The position numbers were made by a program, and so were the translations under genes. 25,148 nt of DNA from positions 1-25,148 of the forward strand of contig VAXR01000001.1 of the NCBI GenBank assembly GCA_005885165.1. Reading direction: 5' to 3'. This DNA comes from Actinomycetota bacterium (GTDB lineage: Bacteria; Actinomycetota; Thermoleophilia; Solirubrobacterales; Thermoleophilaceae). Below, piece after piece: positions 1 to 6,613 of this stretch; position 1 is the first letter of the stretch, and every line of letters starts with the position of its first letter. The notes beneath the pieces were generated by a model. It was not told the origin of the DNA. It searched no databases and was given only the letters and a program-made list of their open reading frames with translations.

Positions 1-378
1 CTCGAGGAGACCCGGGACGTGCCCGACGAGGTCCGCGCCGCCGGCAAGGTCGCGAACGCCCACGAGAGCGGCGACCGGATCCCGTTCCCGTCGGCGGTGT
101 TCGTTGGCGAGGACGGCGCGCGGCACGGCGTCTACGGGGCGGCCGGCTACGACGAGCTGAAGGGCGCCGCGGAGGCGGCCGGGGCGGTGAACTCGGCTGC
201 CGATCCTCCGGCCGTCACGGACGCCCTGCGGCGGTTCGGGCGCATGGCGACGCGCGAGATCGAGGAGGTCTGCCGCCTGCCGGAGCCGCGGGCGCAGGCG
301 GAGCTGTGGCGGCTCGCATCGGAGTTCGAGGTGAAGCCGGTGCGTGTCCTCACGGGCTGGCTCTGGGAGCCTGCCTAG
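1..378 (+). CDS. DsbA-like thioredoxin-fold protein, C-terminal part (5' end outside window)
   Basis: The frame is open from the first base, so the gene begins upstream; a GTG at 19 is merely the first in-window start-type codon. The visible 125 residues fit the end of a DsbA/2-hydroxychromene-carboxylate-isomerase type thioredoxin fold. A segment reading IPFPSAVFVGEDGARHG has the hydrophobic-Pro-hydrophobic strand expected of the cis-proline loop, then a glycine turn, then GVYGAAGYDELKGAAEAAGA, resembling the usual 'G.q.y..l..al' final helix. About 60 mainly helical residues follow (LRRFGRMATREIEEVC), longer than a minimal DsbA tail. The CxxC region would lie outside the window, so redox activity cannot be judged. 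It converges on purM across a 344-bp gap. The fold assignment is inference from a short tail; another thioredoxin-like family is possible. Confidence 0.5.
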   Translation, partial: LEETRDVPDEVRAAGKVANAHESGDRIPFPSAVFVGEDGARHGVYGAAGYDELKGAAEAAGAVNSAADPPAVTDALRRFGRMATREIEEVCRLPEPRAQAELWRLASEFEVKPVRVLTGWLWEPA

Positions 379-389
379 GCCGTGCCGCT

Positions 390-407
390 CAGTGCGTTAC
401 GGCACTG
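390..407 (+). terminator. candidate hairpin after the DsbA-like gene
   Basis: A perfect 6-bp stem, CAGTGC (390-395) and GCACTG (402-407), with a 6-nt loop, starts 12 bases after the stop codon. An alternative 6-bp pairing, GTGCCG/CGGCAC (382-387 with 400-405), uses the same bases. No U-tract follows, so termination is inferred only from position and structure. Confidence 0.3.
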
Positions 408-455
408 TTACACGGGCGGGCTCGCCGCGATGGGGTCCATTCTGCGCACCTACAC

Positions 456-506
456 GCAGCAGTCCTGACTTGACTACACCATGTGTAGCTAACTCAGGAC
501 AGCTGC
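456..506. repeat. 51-bp imperfect palindrome between convergent genes
   Basis: The dyad is centred on base 481. Working outward: CTACAC (474-479) pairs with GTGTAG (483-488) across a 3-nt loop; TT (470-471) pairs with AA (491-492); GTCCTGA (462-468) pairs with TCAGGAC (494-500); GCAGC (456-460) pairs with GCTGC (502-506). Over 24 positions per arm there are 20 Watson-Crick pairs, one G-T and three mismatches. It could be a bidirectional terminator for the two converging genes, or an operator. The core CTACACnnnGTGTAG loosely recalls the dyad operators of BlaI/CopY-type repressors, but with no start codon nearby a terminator or structured RNA is equally likely. Confidence 0.6.
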
Positions 507-638
507 TCGGGCGGACTACGCGCGAAGGACCCTCGCCCTCCGCGGGGGCGAACGCGGCGTGACAGCACCGCGATGAGAGTGACGGGAACGTAACGTCCAC
601 CCCTTTCTTCGCCGCCCTCCGGGAGGCGCAGGTGGTGC

Positions 639-678
639 GCGAGCGCAGGCGCGGAGCGCGAGCGCAGGAGCGGAGCGC
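639..678. repeat. 19-bp-period tandem repeat, GAGCGC-rich
   Basis: Two 21-mers start at 639 and 658 and overlap by two bases, giving a 19-bp period. They differ only at 650 versus 669 (C or A). A partial third unit (GCGTGAGCG) follows at 677-685. The tract is non-coding and lies downstream of purM. Confidence 0.7.
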
Positions 679-722
679 GTGAGCGTACGAGCCGGGAGAC
701 CGGCGGTGGACGAGGTAGGCGC

Positions 723-1799
723 CTAGTTCGAGGACCCCACCGCCTGAAACCCGTGCGCGTCGCCGCGCAGGCCGAGCGGCGGGATCGCCACGACGCCGCT
801 CTCCTGGGTCGCGCGCCCGATCACGGCCGTCCCCGGATGGTGCGCGTCGAGGAGCTCGACGGCGGCGTCGGTCTGGTCCGCCGGGACGACGCAGCAGAAG
901 CCGCAGCCCATGTTGAAGACCTCCATCAGCTCGCGCTCCTCTGCGTCGGCGCGCTCGGCGATCAGCTCGAAGACCGGCAGGCGCGGCAAGGGATGGTCTA
1001 CCGAATAGCCGACCTCCGCCTCCAGCCGCAGGAGGTTGAGCACGCCGCCGCTCGTGATGTGCGCCAGCCCGCGCACGTCGACACCCGAGCGAAGCAGCTC
1101 GAGCACGGCGCGCACGTAGATCACGGTCGGCTCGAGCAGGACGTCGCCCACCGCCCGGCCACCCAGCCCAGACGGTCGCTCCTCGAGGTCGGAGAGGATC
1201 CGCCGCGCCAGCGTCAAGCCGTTCGAGTGGACCCCGCTCGAGGGCACCCCGATCAACGCGTCGCCGGGCTCGATCGCCTTGCCGGTGACCACCGAGTCGA
1301 GCGCGACGATGCCGAAGCAGGCGCCGACCAGGTCGACCCCGTAGGGCGACGGATGGCCCCGGATGAGCTCGGGCAGCTGCGCAAGCTCGCCGCCGGGAAT
1401 CTCCACGCCGGCCTGCTCCGCCCCCTCGCGCAGCCCCTCCGCAATCTGCCGCAGCATCTCCGGGTCCGCCTCCTCGACGGCCACGTAGTCGAGGACGGCG
1501 ATCGGCTCGGCACCGACGCAGACCACGTCGTTCACGTTCATCGCGATGCAGTCGATGCCGACCGTGTCGAAGCGCTGGAGCTGCTCGGCGACGACCACCT
1601 TGGTGCCGACGCCGTCGGTGGAGAGCGCGATGCCGGTGCGGTCGTCGATCCGGAGGACGTTCGCGTAGTGGCCCGAGCCGAGGACCGCCCGCGACGGATG
1701 GCCGGGATCGATCCGCCGGAGGACCTCGACGAGGCCCGCGACCGCGCGCTCCGCGCGGCTCGTGTCGACGCCGGCGCGCGCGTAGGCGCTCTCGCTCAT
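723..1799 (-). CDS. purM: phosphoribosylformylglycinamidine cyclo-ligase (AIR synthetase)
   Basis: This cytosolic enzyme performs the ATP-dependent closure of FGAM to aminoimidazole ribonucleotide, the fifth step of de novo purine synthesis. The 358-residue product matches the family length of about 340-350. Visible motifs in order: TDGVGTK (residues 61-67) in the nucleotide-binding N-domain; GIDCIAMNVNDVVCVGAEPI (81-100), the family's 'D(C/V)AMNVNDI..GAEP' signature; GGELAQLP (136-143), a variant of the usual GGExAxMP; and SSGVHSNGLTLARR (187-200) at the start of the AIRS C-domain. The ATG at 1799 overlaps the uppP stop as ATGA, so it is probably translationally coupled to uppP and transcribed from upstream of dedA or uppP. 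Co-transcription of a purine gene with lipid-carrier genes looks like chromosomal packing, not shared function. Confidence 0.97.
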   Translation of the reverse strand: MSESAYARAGVDTSRAERAVAGLVEVLRRIDPGHPSRAVLGSGHYANVLRIDDRTGIALSTDGVGTKVVVAEQLQRFDTVGIDCIAMNVNDVVCVGAEPIAVLDYVAVEEADPEMLRQIAEGLREGAEQAGVEIPGGELAQLPELIRGHPSPYGVDLVGACFGIVALDSVVTGKAIEPGDALIGVPSSGVHSNGLTLARRILSDLEERPSGLGGRAVGDVLLEPTVIYVRAVLELLRSGVDVRGLAHITSGGVLNLLRLEAEVGYSVDHPLPRLPVFELIAERADAEERELMEVFNMGCGFCCVVPADQTDAAVELLDAHHPGTAVIGRATQESGVVAIPPLGLRGDAHGFQAVGSSN

Positions 1800-2614
1800 G
1801 CGCTCACTCTAGGACGCCTCAGGACGACGACGGCGACCCCCGCGAGCCCGAGCCGGTAGGCGCAGAAGGGCGCGTACGAGGACGCCGAGTCCATCAGGCG
1901 GACGAGCCGGCTCGACGCAAGCGTCGACGCAAACGACGCGACCAGCCCGGCGGCGAACGGGCCGGCGATCTCGGCTGGCAGTCCGCGCCGCGCCAGCCGG
2001 AAGCCCTTGAGGCACGAGGCGGCGACGATGATCGCGAGCGCCGCGTGGCGGGAGAGCCGGCTGGCGGCCCGGCGCTCGAAGCCGAGCAGACGCGCCGCGG
2101 TGAGGGTCGCGCCGTTCCGCGAGATCCCGGGCGCGAGCGCACCCGCCTGGGCGATCCCGATCAGGAGCCCGTCGAGGGGGCGCGCGTCGGCGTGGCTGCG
2201 CCGCTCCGCGCGCCGGTCCGCCAGCGCCAGGAGAGCGGCTCCGATCGCCTGGCTCGCGGCGGCCGAGCGCGGCGATCCGAGCCGTTGCTCGATCGGCCGC
2301 TCGAGCAGGAACGCCGCCGCCCCGGCGGGCACGAGCTCGAGCAGATGCCGGGCGATCCGGCGGCGGCCGAGCTCGCGGACGACCTCTGCCACCTCCCTCC
2401 TCAAGCCGACGACCAGCGCCAGCGCCGTCCCGGCATGGAGCGCCACCTCGAACGACTTCCTGAGCTCGGGCTCGAGGTCGACGTAGTCCCAGCGCAGGAG
2501 CGCCGGCACCAGGACGAGGTGGCCGGAGCTCGACACCGGGAGGAGCTCGGTCGGGCCCTGGAGTGCGCCGAGTGCCGCCGCCTGAAGTAGCGAGAGCCGC
2601 CCGGCGCGGTGCAC
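1796..2614 (-). CDS. uppP: undecaprenyl-diphosphatase UppP/BacA
   Basis: This integral membrane phosphatase removes a phosphate from undecaprenyl diphosphate, regenerating the C55-P carrier for peptidoglycan and glycan export; overproduction in other bacteria gives bacitracin resistance. The 272-residue protein is of normal length. Motif 1, Q19-G-P-T-E23 followed by LPVSSSGHL, matches the (E/Q)xxxE + PxSSSGHL signature, with His32 and the serine cluster. Motif 2, PGISRNGAT (162-170), carries the conserved arginine, R166; the common form is PGTSRSGAT. Several hydrophobic helices separate them. The start is GTG at 2614: the frame is closed by TAG at 2624-2626 only three codons upstream, and no later start precedes motif 1. 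No clear Shine-Dalgarno is visible. It lies 9 bases beyond a long inverted repeat, behind dedA, and overlaps purM by 4 bases. Pairing with dedA fits carrier-lipid recycling. Confidence 0.93.
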   Translation of the reverse strand: MHRAGRLSLLQAAALGALQGPTELLPVSSSGHLVLVPALLRWDYVDLEPELRKSFEVALHAGTALALVVGLRREVAEVVRELGRRRIARHLLELVPAGAAAFLLERPIEQRLGSPRSAAASQAIGAALLALADRRAERRSHADARPLDGLLIGIAQAGALAPGISRNGATLTAARLLGFERRAASRLSRHAALAIIVAASCLKGFRLARRGLPAEIAGPFAAGLVASFASTLASSRLVRLMDSASSYAPFCAYRLGLAGVAVVVLRRPRVSA

Positions 2615-2623
2615 GGCCGCCAG

Positions 2624-2792
2624 CTAGATGACTGATTCCAAACCCCCGCACCCCTGGATACCGCTGCAAATCTTCGCTGGGCGCGCGTCCTCGGGCTCGT
2701 CCAGGCATAAATGCCTGAACTTCGCCCTGCGTCCTTCGCCAGCTCGATTTTCGCGGCCCCAGGGGCACGCGGATTCGGAATCAATCATCTAG
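2624..2792 (-). repeat. 169-bp imperfect inverted repeat / predicted RNA stem-loop between dedA and uppP
   Basis: Outer arms 2624-2657 and 2759-2792 are complementary at 28 of 34 positions. Of the six mismatches (2632, 2640, 2643, 2646, 2649, 2650), five are A-C on the plus strand, which become U-G wobbles in the minus-strand transcript. In that RNA 33 of 34 positions can pair. The middle shows weaker complementarity with small indels (AAATC 2668-2672 against GATTT 2746-2750; GCTGG 2676-2680 against CCAGC 2739-2743; GGGC 2693-2696 against GCCC 2724-2727). The apex is the perfect dyad CAGGCAT-AA-ATGCCTG (2702-2717). Both ends are CTAG; the right CTAG contains the dedA stop codon. Both flanking genes are read from the minus strand. 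It may be an intercistronic regulatory or processing hairpin, or a miniature mobile element. Confidence 0.75.
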
Positions 2793-3445
2793 GCGGTCTC
2801 GGCCGCGGCGTCGCGGGAGCGATCCCGGCGCCGCCGGACGATCAGGTAGATGATCCCCACCACGACCGCGGCGACCACCGCGTAGTCCACGTACTCGAGG
2901 CTGTGCCGCCACGTCTTCCAGCGGTTGCCGGCCTGCTGCCCGAGGATCGTCAGCAGGAGCACCCACGGAACGCAGCCGGCGGCGGTGAACAGGCTGAAGC
3001 GCCAGAACGGCATCCGCGCGACGCCGGCGGGGAGGGAGATGAACGTCCGCACCAGCGGAAGCATCCGCGTGAAGAAGACGGTGGCGTCGCCGTGGCGCGC
3101 GAACCAGCGGTCGGCTCGCTCCAGGTCCTTCTTCCGGATGTGGAGCTTCGACCCGTGCTTCTCGAGCAGGTCGACGCGCCCGTAGTAGCCGACCGCGTAG
3201 GCGATCCACGAGCCCACCAGGTTGGCGGCCGAGCCGACCGCCACGAGCTCGACCAGCGAATACGGATGGGGATGGTGCGCCGAGCTGATGTTGAAGCCGG
3301 CGAACATCATGGTGGCCTCGCTCGGGATCGGGATGCAGGCGCTCTCGAGCAGCATCAGCACGAACACGCCTGCCAGCCCGAGATCTCCGACTACGTTCGT
3401 GGCCACCTCGACCAGGCGATCGGTGATCGAGGCGAGTTGGAGCAT
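2789..3445 (-). CDS. DedA-family membrane protein (VTT/SNARE-associated domain), possible C55-P flippase
   Basis: This 218-residue polytopic membrane protein has the DedA hallmarks: E34 with P39-I-P-S-E43 in a re-entrant segment near the N-terminus; a glycine-rich helix with GSWIAYAVGYYGR (78-90); and FFTRMLPLVRTFISLPAGV (124-142) with R127, P130 and R133, followed by G147 and W151 in the next helix. The C-terminus is a helix ending in a basic RRRRDRSRD tail. Some bacterial DedA proteins (UptA type) return undecaprenyl phosphate across the membrane. That role is inferred here from the downstream uppP, as other DedA proteins act in membrane homeostasis. The ATG at 3445 is the start. The stop codon lies inside the right end of the long inverted repeat. 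The gene is divergent from the dehydratase gene, with a 69-bp shared upstream region. Confidence 0.9.
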   Translation of the reverse strand: MLQLASITDRLVEVATNVVGDLGLAGVFVLMLLESACIPIPSEATMMFAGFNISSAHHPHPYSLVELVAVGSAANLVGSWIAYAVGYYGRVDLLEKHGSKLHIRKKDLERADRWFARHGDATVFFTRMLPLVRTFISLPAGVARMPFWRFSLFTAAGCVPWVLLLTILGQQAGNRWKTWRHSLEYVDYAVVAAVVVGIIYLIVRRRRDRSRDAAAETA

Positions 3446-3451
3446 CGAGCG

Positions 3452-3478
3452 GGGCTAGGTTAGCGACGAATCAGTCAA
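3452..3478 (-). promoter_or_regulatory. weak promoter candidate for dedA-uppP-purM
   Basis: On the minus strand a good -35-like TTGACT (3478-3473) is followed 15 bases later by TAGCCC (3457-3452), a poor -10, ending 6 bases before the dedA ATG. This would give an almost leaderless transcript. TAACCT (3462-3457) is a better -10 but is only 10 bases from the -35. The call rests mainly on position upstream of the operon's first gene. Confidence 0.25.
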
Positions 3479-3482
3479 CTAG
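3467..3482. repeat. third copy of the CTAG-ended 16-mer found at both ends of the dedA-uppP inverted repeat
   Basis: On the minus strand this reads CTAGTTGACTGATTCG. The inverted-repeat ends read CTAGATGACTGATTCC (plus strand from 2624) and CTAGATGATTGATTCC (minus strand from 2792). It therefore matches the first at 14 of 16 and the second at 13 of 16 positions. With the copy at 2777-2792 it forms direct repeats flanking dedA. It overlaps candidate promoter elements for both divergent genes. Confidence 0.5.
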
Positions 3483-3505
3483 ACTGAGCCGGTTCTGGGG
3501 GGGAG
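3480..3505 (+). promoter_or_regulatory. candidate -10 and ribosome-binding site for the dehydratase gene
   Basis: TAGACT (3480-3485) fits the actinobacterial -10 pattern TAnnnT, and no convincing -35 precedes it. A G-rich run ending GGGAG (3501-3505) is a good Shine-Dalgarno 9 bases before the ATG at 3515 and supports that start. Confidence 0.35.
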
Positions 3506-3514
3506 CTCAAGCTG

Positions 3515-5428
3515 ATGAGAGCCCGCATCGCATCCTCCGTCGCGCTGCACCGTGCCGCCCAGGCGACGGTCGACGCCTGCATGGTCGCCGTCGCCTACTC
3601 GATGGCGTACGTCCTGCGCTTCGACCCCTCGATCCCGCACCGCTACCAGGTCCTTCTTTTTGAATCGGCCGCCTTCGTGGTGGTGGGGAAGGTGGCGGTA
3701 TTCGCCCTCTTCCGCCTCTACCACCGCCTCTGGCGCTTCGTGGACCAGCAGGACTTCGAGCAGATCCTCAAGGCGGTCGTCACCGCATCGGTGGCGCTGG
3801 TCGCGATCTCCTACGCGATCCCGTCCAAGGCCGTGCTCCACCTTCCGCGCGGCGTCATCGCGCTCGACTTCCTCCTCACACTCGGCCTCGTGGGCGGCGT
3901 GCGGTTCCTCGTGCGTGCGGTGCTCGAGCGTCCGTTCCGGGGGGCGATCGCCCGCCGCGGCGCGCGCGAGGTCCTGATCGTAGGGGCCGGCAACGGGGGC
4001 CAGCTGGTGGCCGCGGAGCTGCGCCGCAACCCCGACCTCGGCGTGCCGATCGGGTTCGTCGACGACGACCCGCGCAAGCAGGGGATCCGCCTTGCCGGCC
4101 TGAAGGTCGAGGGCACGACCGACCAGCTCCCGCGCGTGCTCGACGGCGCCGAGCCGGACGAGGTGATCATCGCGATCCCGTCGGCGCCGGGCGTGCTGCG
4201 CCAAAAGGTCGTGACCGCGTGCCGCGAGCGCGGCATCCAGGTCCGCACGCTCCCCACCGTCTTCGAGCTCCTCTCTGGCGGCGTGGAGCTCATGCGGCAG
4301 GTGCGCGAGGTGCAGGTCGAGGACGTCCTCGGCCGGGAGCCCATCAGGGTGGAGATCGACCGCGTCGGGGCCTATCTGAGCGGCCAGGTCGTGCTGGTCA
4401 CCGGCGCCGGCGGCTCGATCGGCTCCGAGCTGTGCCGACAGATCGCCCGCGTCGGCGCCAAGCGCCTCGTGCTGGTCGAGAACGCGGAGAACAGCCTGTT
4501 CGAGATCCGGCGGGAGCTCGAGCACGACCGCCACTTCAGCCGGGCGCTGGCGGTGCTCGCCGACTGCAAGGACGCCGTGCGGATGGGCGAGGTCTTCCAG
4601 GAGCACCAGCCCGACGTCGTGTTCCACGCGGCCGCCTACAAGCACGTCCCGCTGATGGAGGAGAACCCGGTGGAGGCGGTTCGCAACAACGCCGTCGCCA
4701 CGCGGATCGTCGCCGCGGCCGCCGGCAACGCCGGGGCGAATCGCTTCGTGCTCGTCTCGACGGACAAGGCGGTGGCGCCGACCACCGTGATGGGGGCGTC
4801 GAAATCGCTCGCCGAGTGGGCCCTGGAGGCGGCCCATCACCGCTTCCCGCAGACGGCCTTCACCACGGTGCGATTCGGGAACGTGCTCGGCTCGTCCGGC
4901 TCGGTCGTCCCGATCTTCCGGCGCCAGATCGCGGCGGGCGGCCCCGTCACGCTCACCGACCCGGCAATGACCCGCTACTTCATGACGATCCCGGAGGCCG
5001 TCCAGCTGATCATCCGCTCAGGCGCGCTCGGCACCGGCGGCGACGTCTACGTCCTCGAGATGGGCGATCCGGTCAGGATCGTCGACCTCGCGCGCAACAT
5101 GATCCGGCTCGCCGGGCTTGAGCCGGATCTCGACGTGGCGATAGAGACGATCGGCAGGCGTCCGGGCGAGAAGATCCACGAGGAGCTCTTCAACCCCGAC
5201 GAGCGCCCGCTGCCCACGCCGGCGGAGAAGATCGTCGCCGCGGTCCGCGCCCCGATCGACTCGGACTGGGTGGAGGAGGCGTTCGCGCGGGTCGAGGAGC
5301 TCGTGTACGCCGGGGACGCGAAGGCGCTGGCAACGACGGTCACCGCGCTCGCGGAGGCGCGCTCCGGCGCGGGGGCGATCGGGGACGGAAGTCCCGAAAC
5401 GGCCCCGGCACCCGAGTGGTCCACATGA
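3515..5428 (+). CDS. membrane-bound nucleoside-diphosphate-sugar 4,6-dehydratase (CapD/PglF/WbpM family)
   Basis: The 637-residue protein has the full-length family architecture. The N-terminus is predicted membrane (about 1-145, four hydrophobic segments). A CoA-binding-like Rossmann domain follows (VLIVGAGNGG about 155), and then the SDR catalytic domain from about 290 (VLVTGAGGSIGSE). The usual YxxxK is replaced by the family's M-x-x-x-K: S415-T-D417-K418 and M426-G-A-S-K430. D, K and M at these places form the catalytic set in PglF-type UDP-GlcNAc 4,6-dehydratases. RPGEKIHEELF lies near the C-terminus. The product would be a UDP-4-keto-6-deoxy sugar for surface glycan synthesis; the exact sugar cannot be read from sequence. 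No aminotransferase or acetyltransferase of the bacillosamine pathway is visible in the window. It starts the plus-strand run and is divergent from dedA. Confidence 0.93.
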   Translation: MRARIASSVALHRAAQATVDACMVAVAYSMAYVLRFDPSIPHRYQVLLFESAAFVVVGKVAVFALFRLYHRLWRFVDQQDFEQILKAVVTASVALVAISYAIPSKAVLHLPRGVIALDFLLTLGLVGGVRFLVRAVLERPFRGAIARRGAREVLIVGAGNGGQLVAAELRRNPDLGVPIGFVDDDPRKQGIRLAGLKVEGTTDQLPRVLDGAEPDEVIIAIPSAPGVLRQKVVTACRERGIQVRTLPTVFELLSGGVELMRQVREVQVEDVLGREPIRVEIDRVGAYLSGQVVLVTGAGGSIGSELCRQIARVGAKRLVLVENAENSLFEIRRELEHDRHFSRALAVLADCKDAVRMGEVFQEHQPDVVFHAAAYKHVPLMEENPVEAVRNNAVATRIVAAAAGNAGANRFVLVSTDKAVAPTTVMGASKSLAEWALEAAHHRFPQTAFTTVRFGNVLGSSGSVVPIFRRQIAAGGPVTLTDPAMTRYFMTIPEAVQLIIRSGALGTGGDVYVLEMGDPVRIVDLARNMIRLAGLEPDLDVAIETIGRRPGEKIHEELFNPDERPLPTPAEKIVAAVRAPIDSDWVEEAFARVEELVYAGDAKALATTVTALAEARSGAGAIGDGSPETAPAPEWST

Positions 5429-5474
5429 GCCCTGGCGCTCTGCTCTCCGCCCCCGCAGCTAAGGTCTTTCGCTC

Positions 5475-6587
5475 GTGCATCTGATCCAGGAGATCGGGTC
5501 ATACGCGGGCTTTGCTGCGGTCGTGGGGCTCGCGGTCCTTTCCGCCCTCTACTTCTCGCACGCGCGCGACCTGAAGCGCCTGCGCGAGTGGGCCGGCCGC
5601 GCGCCCGAGCGCGCGGCGGAGGCGGAGGCAGGCGGCCGCGCGAGCACGATCGCCGCGTCGCGCGTCCCCGCGCAGCCGCGCGCCACGCCCGGGCCGGCGT
5701 CCCCGGTGGCCGCTCCCGGAGCGCAGCCGCGACCGGCCGCGCCCCCAGCGGAAGCCGCGCCGCAGCAACCGAAGCCGCAGCCCGAGCCCGCCGGCGTCGG
5801 AGCTGCGGCCGCAGCCGCTCCGGCAGCAGCGGCCGCCGCGGCGCGCACCCCTGCCGCGGCGAGCGCCGCGGGCGCGGGTGCCGCAACCGCTGCATCCTCG
5901 GGCGGCGCGCCCGCTGCGCCGGCCGCCGCTCCCGCCGACGGCGGGAACTCCGGTGGCACGGGCACCGGGGCGAAGGTCCTCCCGCCGCGGCCCAGCCCAC
6001 CGCCGTCGCCGAGCTTCACTCGGCCTGGCGAGTCGCGCGGTCTCGGAAACACGGCGATCATGTCCTCGCCGCTCGCGTCACGCCGCCAAAGCCGCCTTCC
6101 CCCGCCTCGCTATCTGGCGCTGATCGTCGCCGGCCTGCTGGTGCTCGGTGCCGGCGCAACGATCGGGGTGCTCGCGCTCACCGACACCGGCAGCGGAACG
6201 TCCACGTCGAGCACGGCCGGTAACCACAGGACCGGCGCGCGCCATCGCCACCACGCCAAGAAGAAGAAGAACTTCCCGCCCGCGATCGATCCGTCGACCG
6301 TCACCGTGGCGGTCCTCAACGGGACGAGCGTGCCAGGCCTCGCGGCCAAGGTCGGCGGGCGGATTCAGTCCGGTGGCTTCAAGCTCGGCAACGTAACGAA
6401 CGCCGCGGCGGGCGCCCAGCGCACCGAGTCGGTGGCGATGTTCAAGCAGGGCTCGAACAGGCAGGCGCGCGCGGTGGCACGCAAGCTCGGCATCTCGCAG
6501 ATCGAGCCGATCGACGCGCAGACGTCGACGCTCTCCGGTGGAGCGACGGTCATCGTCGTCGTCGGCTCGGACCAGATCAGCCGCTGA
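5475..6587 (+). CDS. LytR C-terminal-domain membrane protein with long Ala/Pro linker
   Basis: The 370-residue protein has an N-terminal hydrophobic segment (about 9-27), an RDLKRLREW basic stretch, and a very Ala/Pro-rich low-complexity region (about 45-185). A second membrane segment (about 213-236) is followed by a Ser/Thr and His/Lys-rich spacer and a LytR_C-type domain (about 276-366), beginning VTVAVLNGT and ending TVIVVVGSDQ. In LCP wall-ligase proteins this domain sits behind the catalytic LytR_CpsA_Psr domain, which is absent here, so no ligase activity is implied. With two membrane spans both ends should lie on the same side of the membrane; a topology prediction is needed to place LytR_C. 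The GTG at 5475 is the start; AAGGTC at 5461-5466 is a weak Shine-Dalgarno. The gap to the dehydratase is 46 bp. A cell-wall or glycan-binding role is inference. Confidence 0.8.
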   Translation: MHLIQEIGSYAGFAAVVGLAVLSALYFSHARDLKRLREWAGRAPERAAEAEAGGRASTIAASRVPAQPRATPGPASPVAAPGAQPRPAAPPAEAAPQQPKPQPEPAGVGAAAAAAPAAAAAAARTPAAASAAGAGAATAASSGGAPAAPAAAPADGGNSGGTGTGAKVLPPRPSPPPSPSFTRPGESRGLGNTAIMSSPLASRRQSRLPPPRYLALIVAGLLVLGAGATIGVLALTDTGSGTSTSSTAGNHRTGARHRHHAKKKKNFPPAIDPSTVTVAVLNGTSVPGLAAKVGGRIQSGGFKLGNVTNAAAGAQRTESVAMFKQGSNRQARAVARKLGISQIEPIDAQTSTLSGGATVIVVVGSDQISR

Positions 6588-6613
6588 CGAGAGGCGCCCG
6601 CTAGGGTGCGCCC

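Larger units (their letters stand above)
379..722. other. non-coding gap between convergent genes
   Basis: These 344 bases separate two genes that converge here. Short open frames exist but have no family-like sequence or start signals. The gap contains a small hairpin just after the upstream stop (390-407), a 51-bp imperfect palindrome (456-506), and a GAGCGC-rich tandem repeat (639-678). The 10-bp palindrome TAGGCGCCTA at 716-725 overlaps the purM stop codon. Bases 440-500 are visibly more A/T-rich than the surrounding coding DNA. I found no tRNA-like cloverleaf. Confidence 0.6.

Noticed and set aside
344..600. Short open frames in the first intergenic gap (344-562 plus, 397-600 minus)
   Set aside because: No start signals, no family resemblance, and they run through the 51-bp palindrome.
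379..722. Possible tRNA or CRISPR array
   Set aside because: No cloverleaf, no GGTTCGA-type T-arm and no regularly spaced repeat-spacer units were found; the only repeat is a 19-bp tandem.
753..1859. Long plus-strand open frame over purM
   Set aside because: Arg/Asp/His-rich translation without any family-like motif; it is the reverse-complement shadow of a clear purM gene in GC-rich DNA.
1809..2768. Long minus-strand open frame over uppP reaching into the inverted repeat
   Set aside because: Arg/Pro/Gly-rich shadow in another frame; uppP in the neighbouring frame carries all family motifs.
3479..4840. 453-codon minus-strand open frame over the dehydratase
   Set aside because: Low-complexity Asp/Glu/Arg/His composition typical of antisense shadows; the plus-strand gene has full catalytic motifs.
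5549..6061. Ala/Pro-rich stretch as a possible DNA repeat or minus-strand gene
   Set aside because: It is the low-complexity linker of the LytR_C protein; codon repeats are irregular and the minus-strand frame is only a mirror of Ala/Pro codons.
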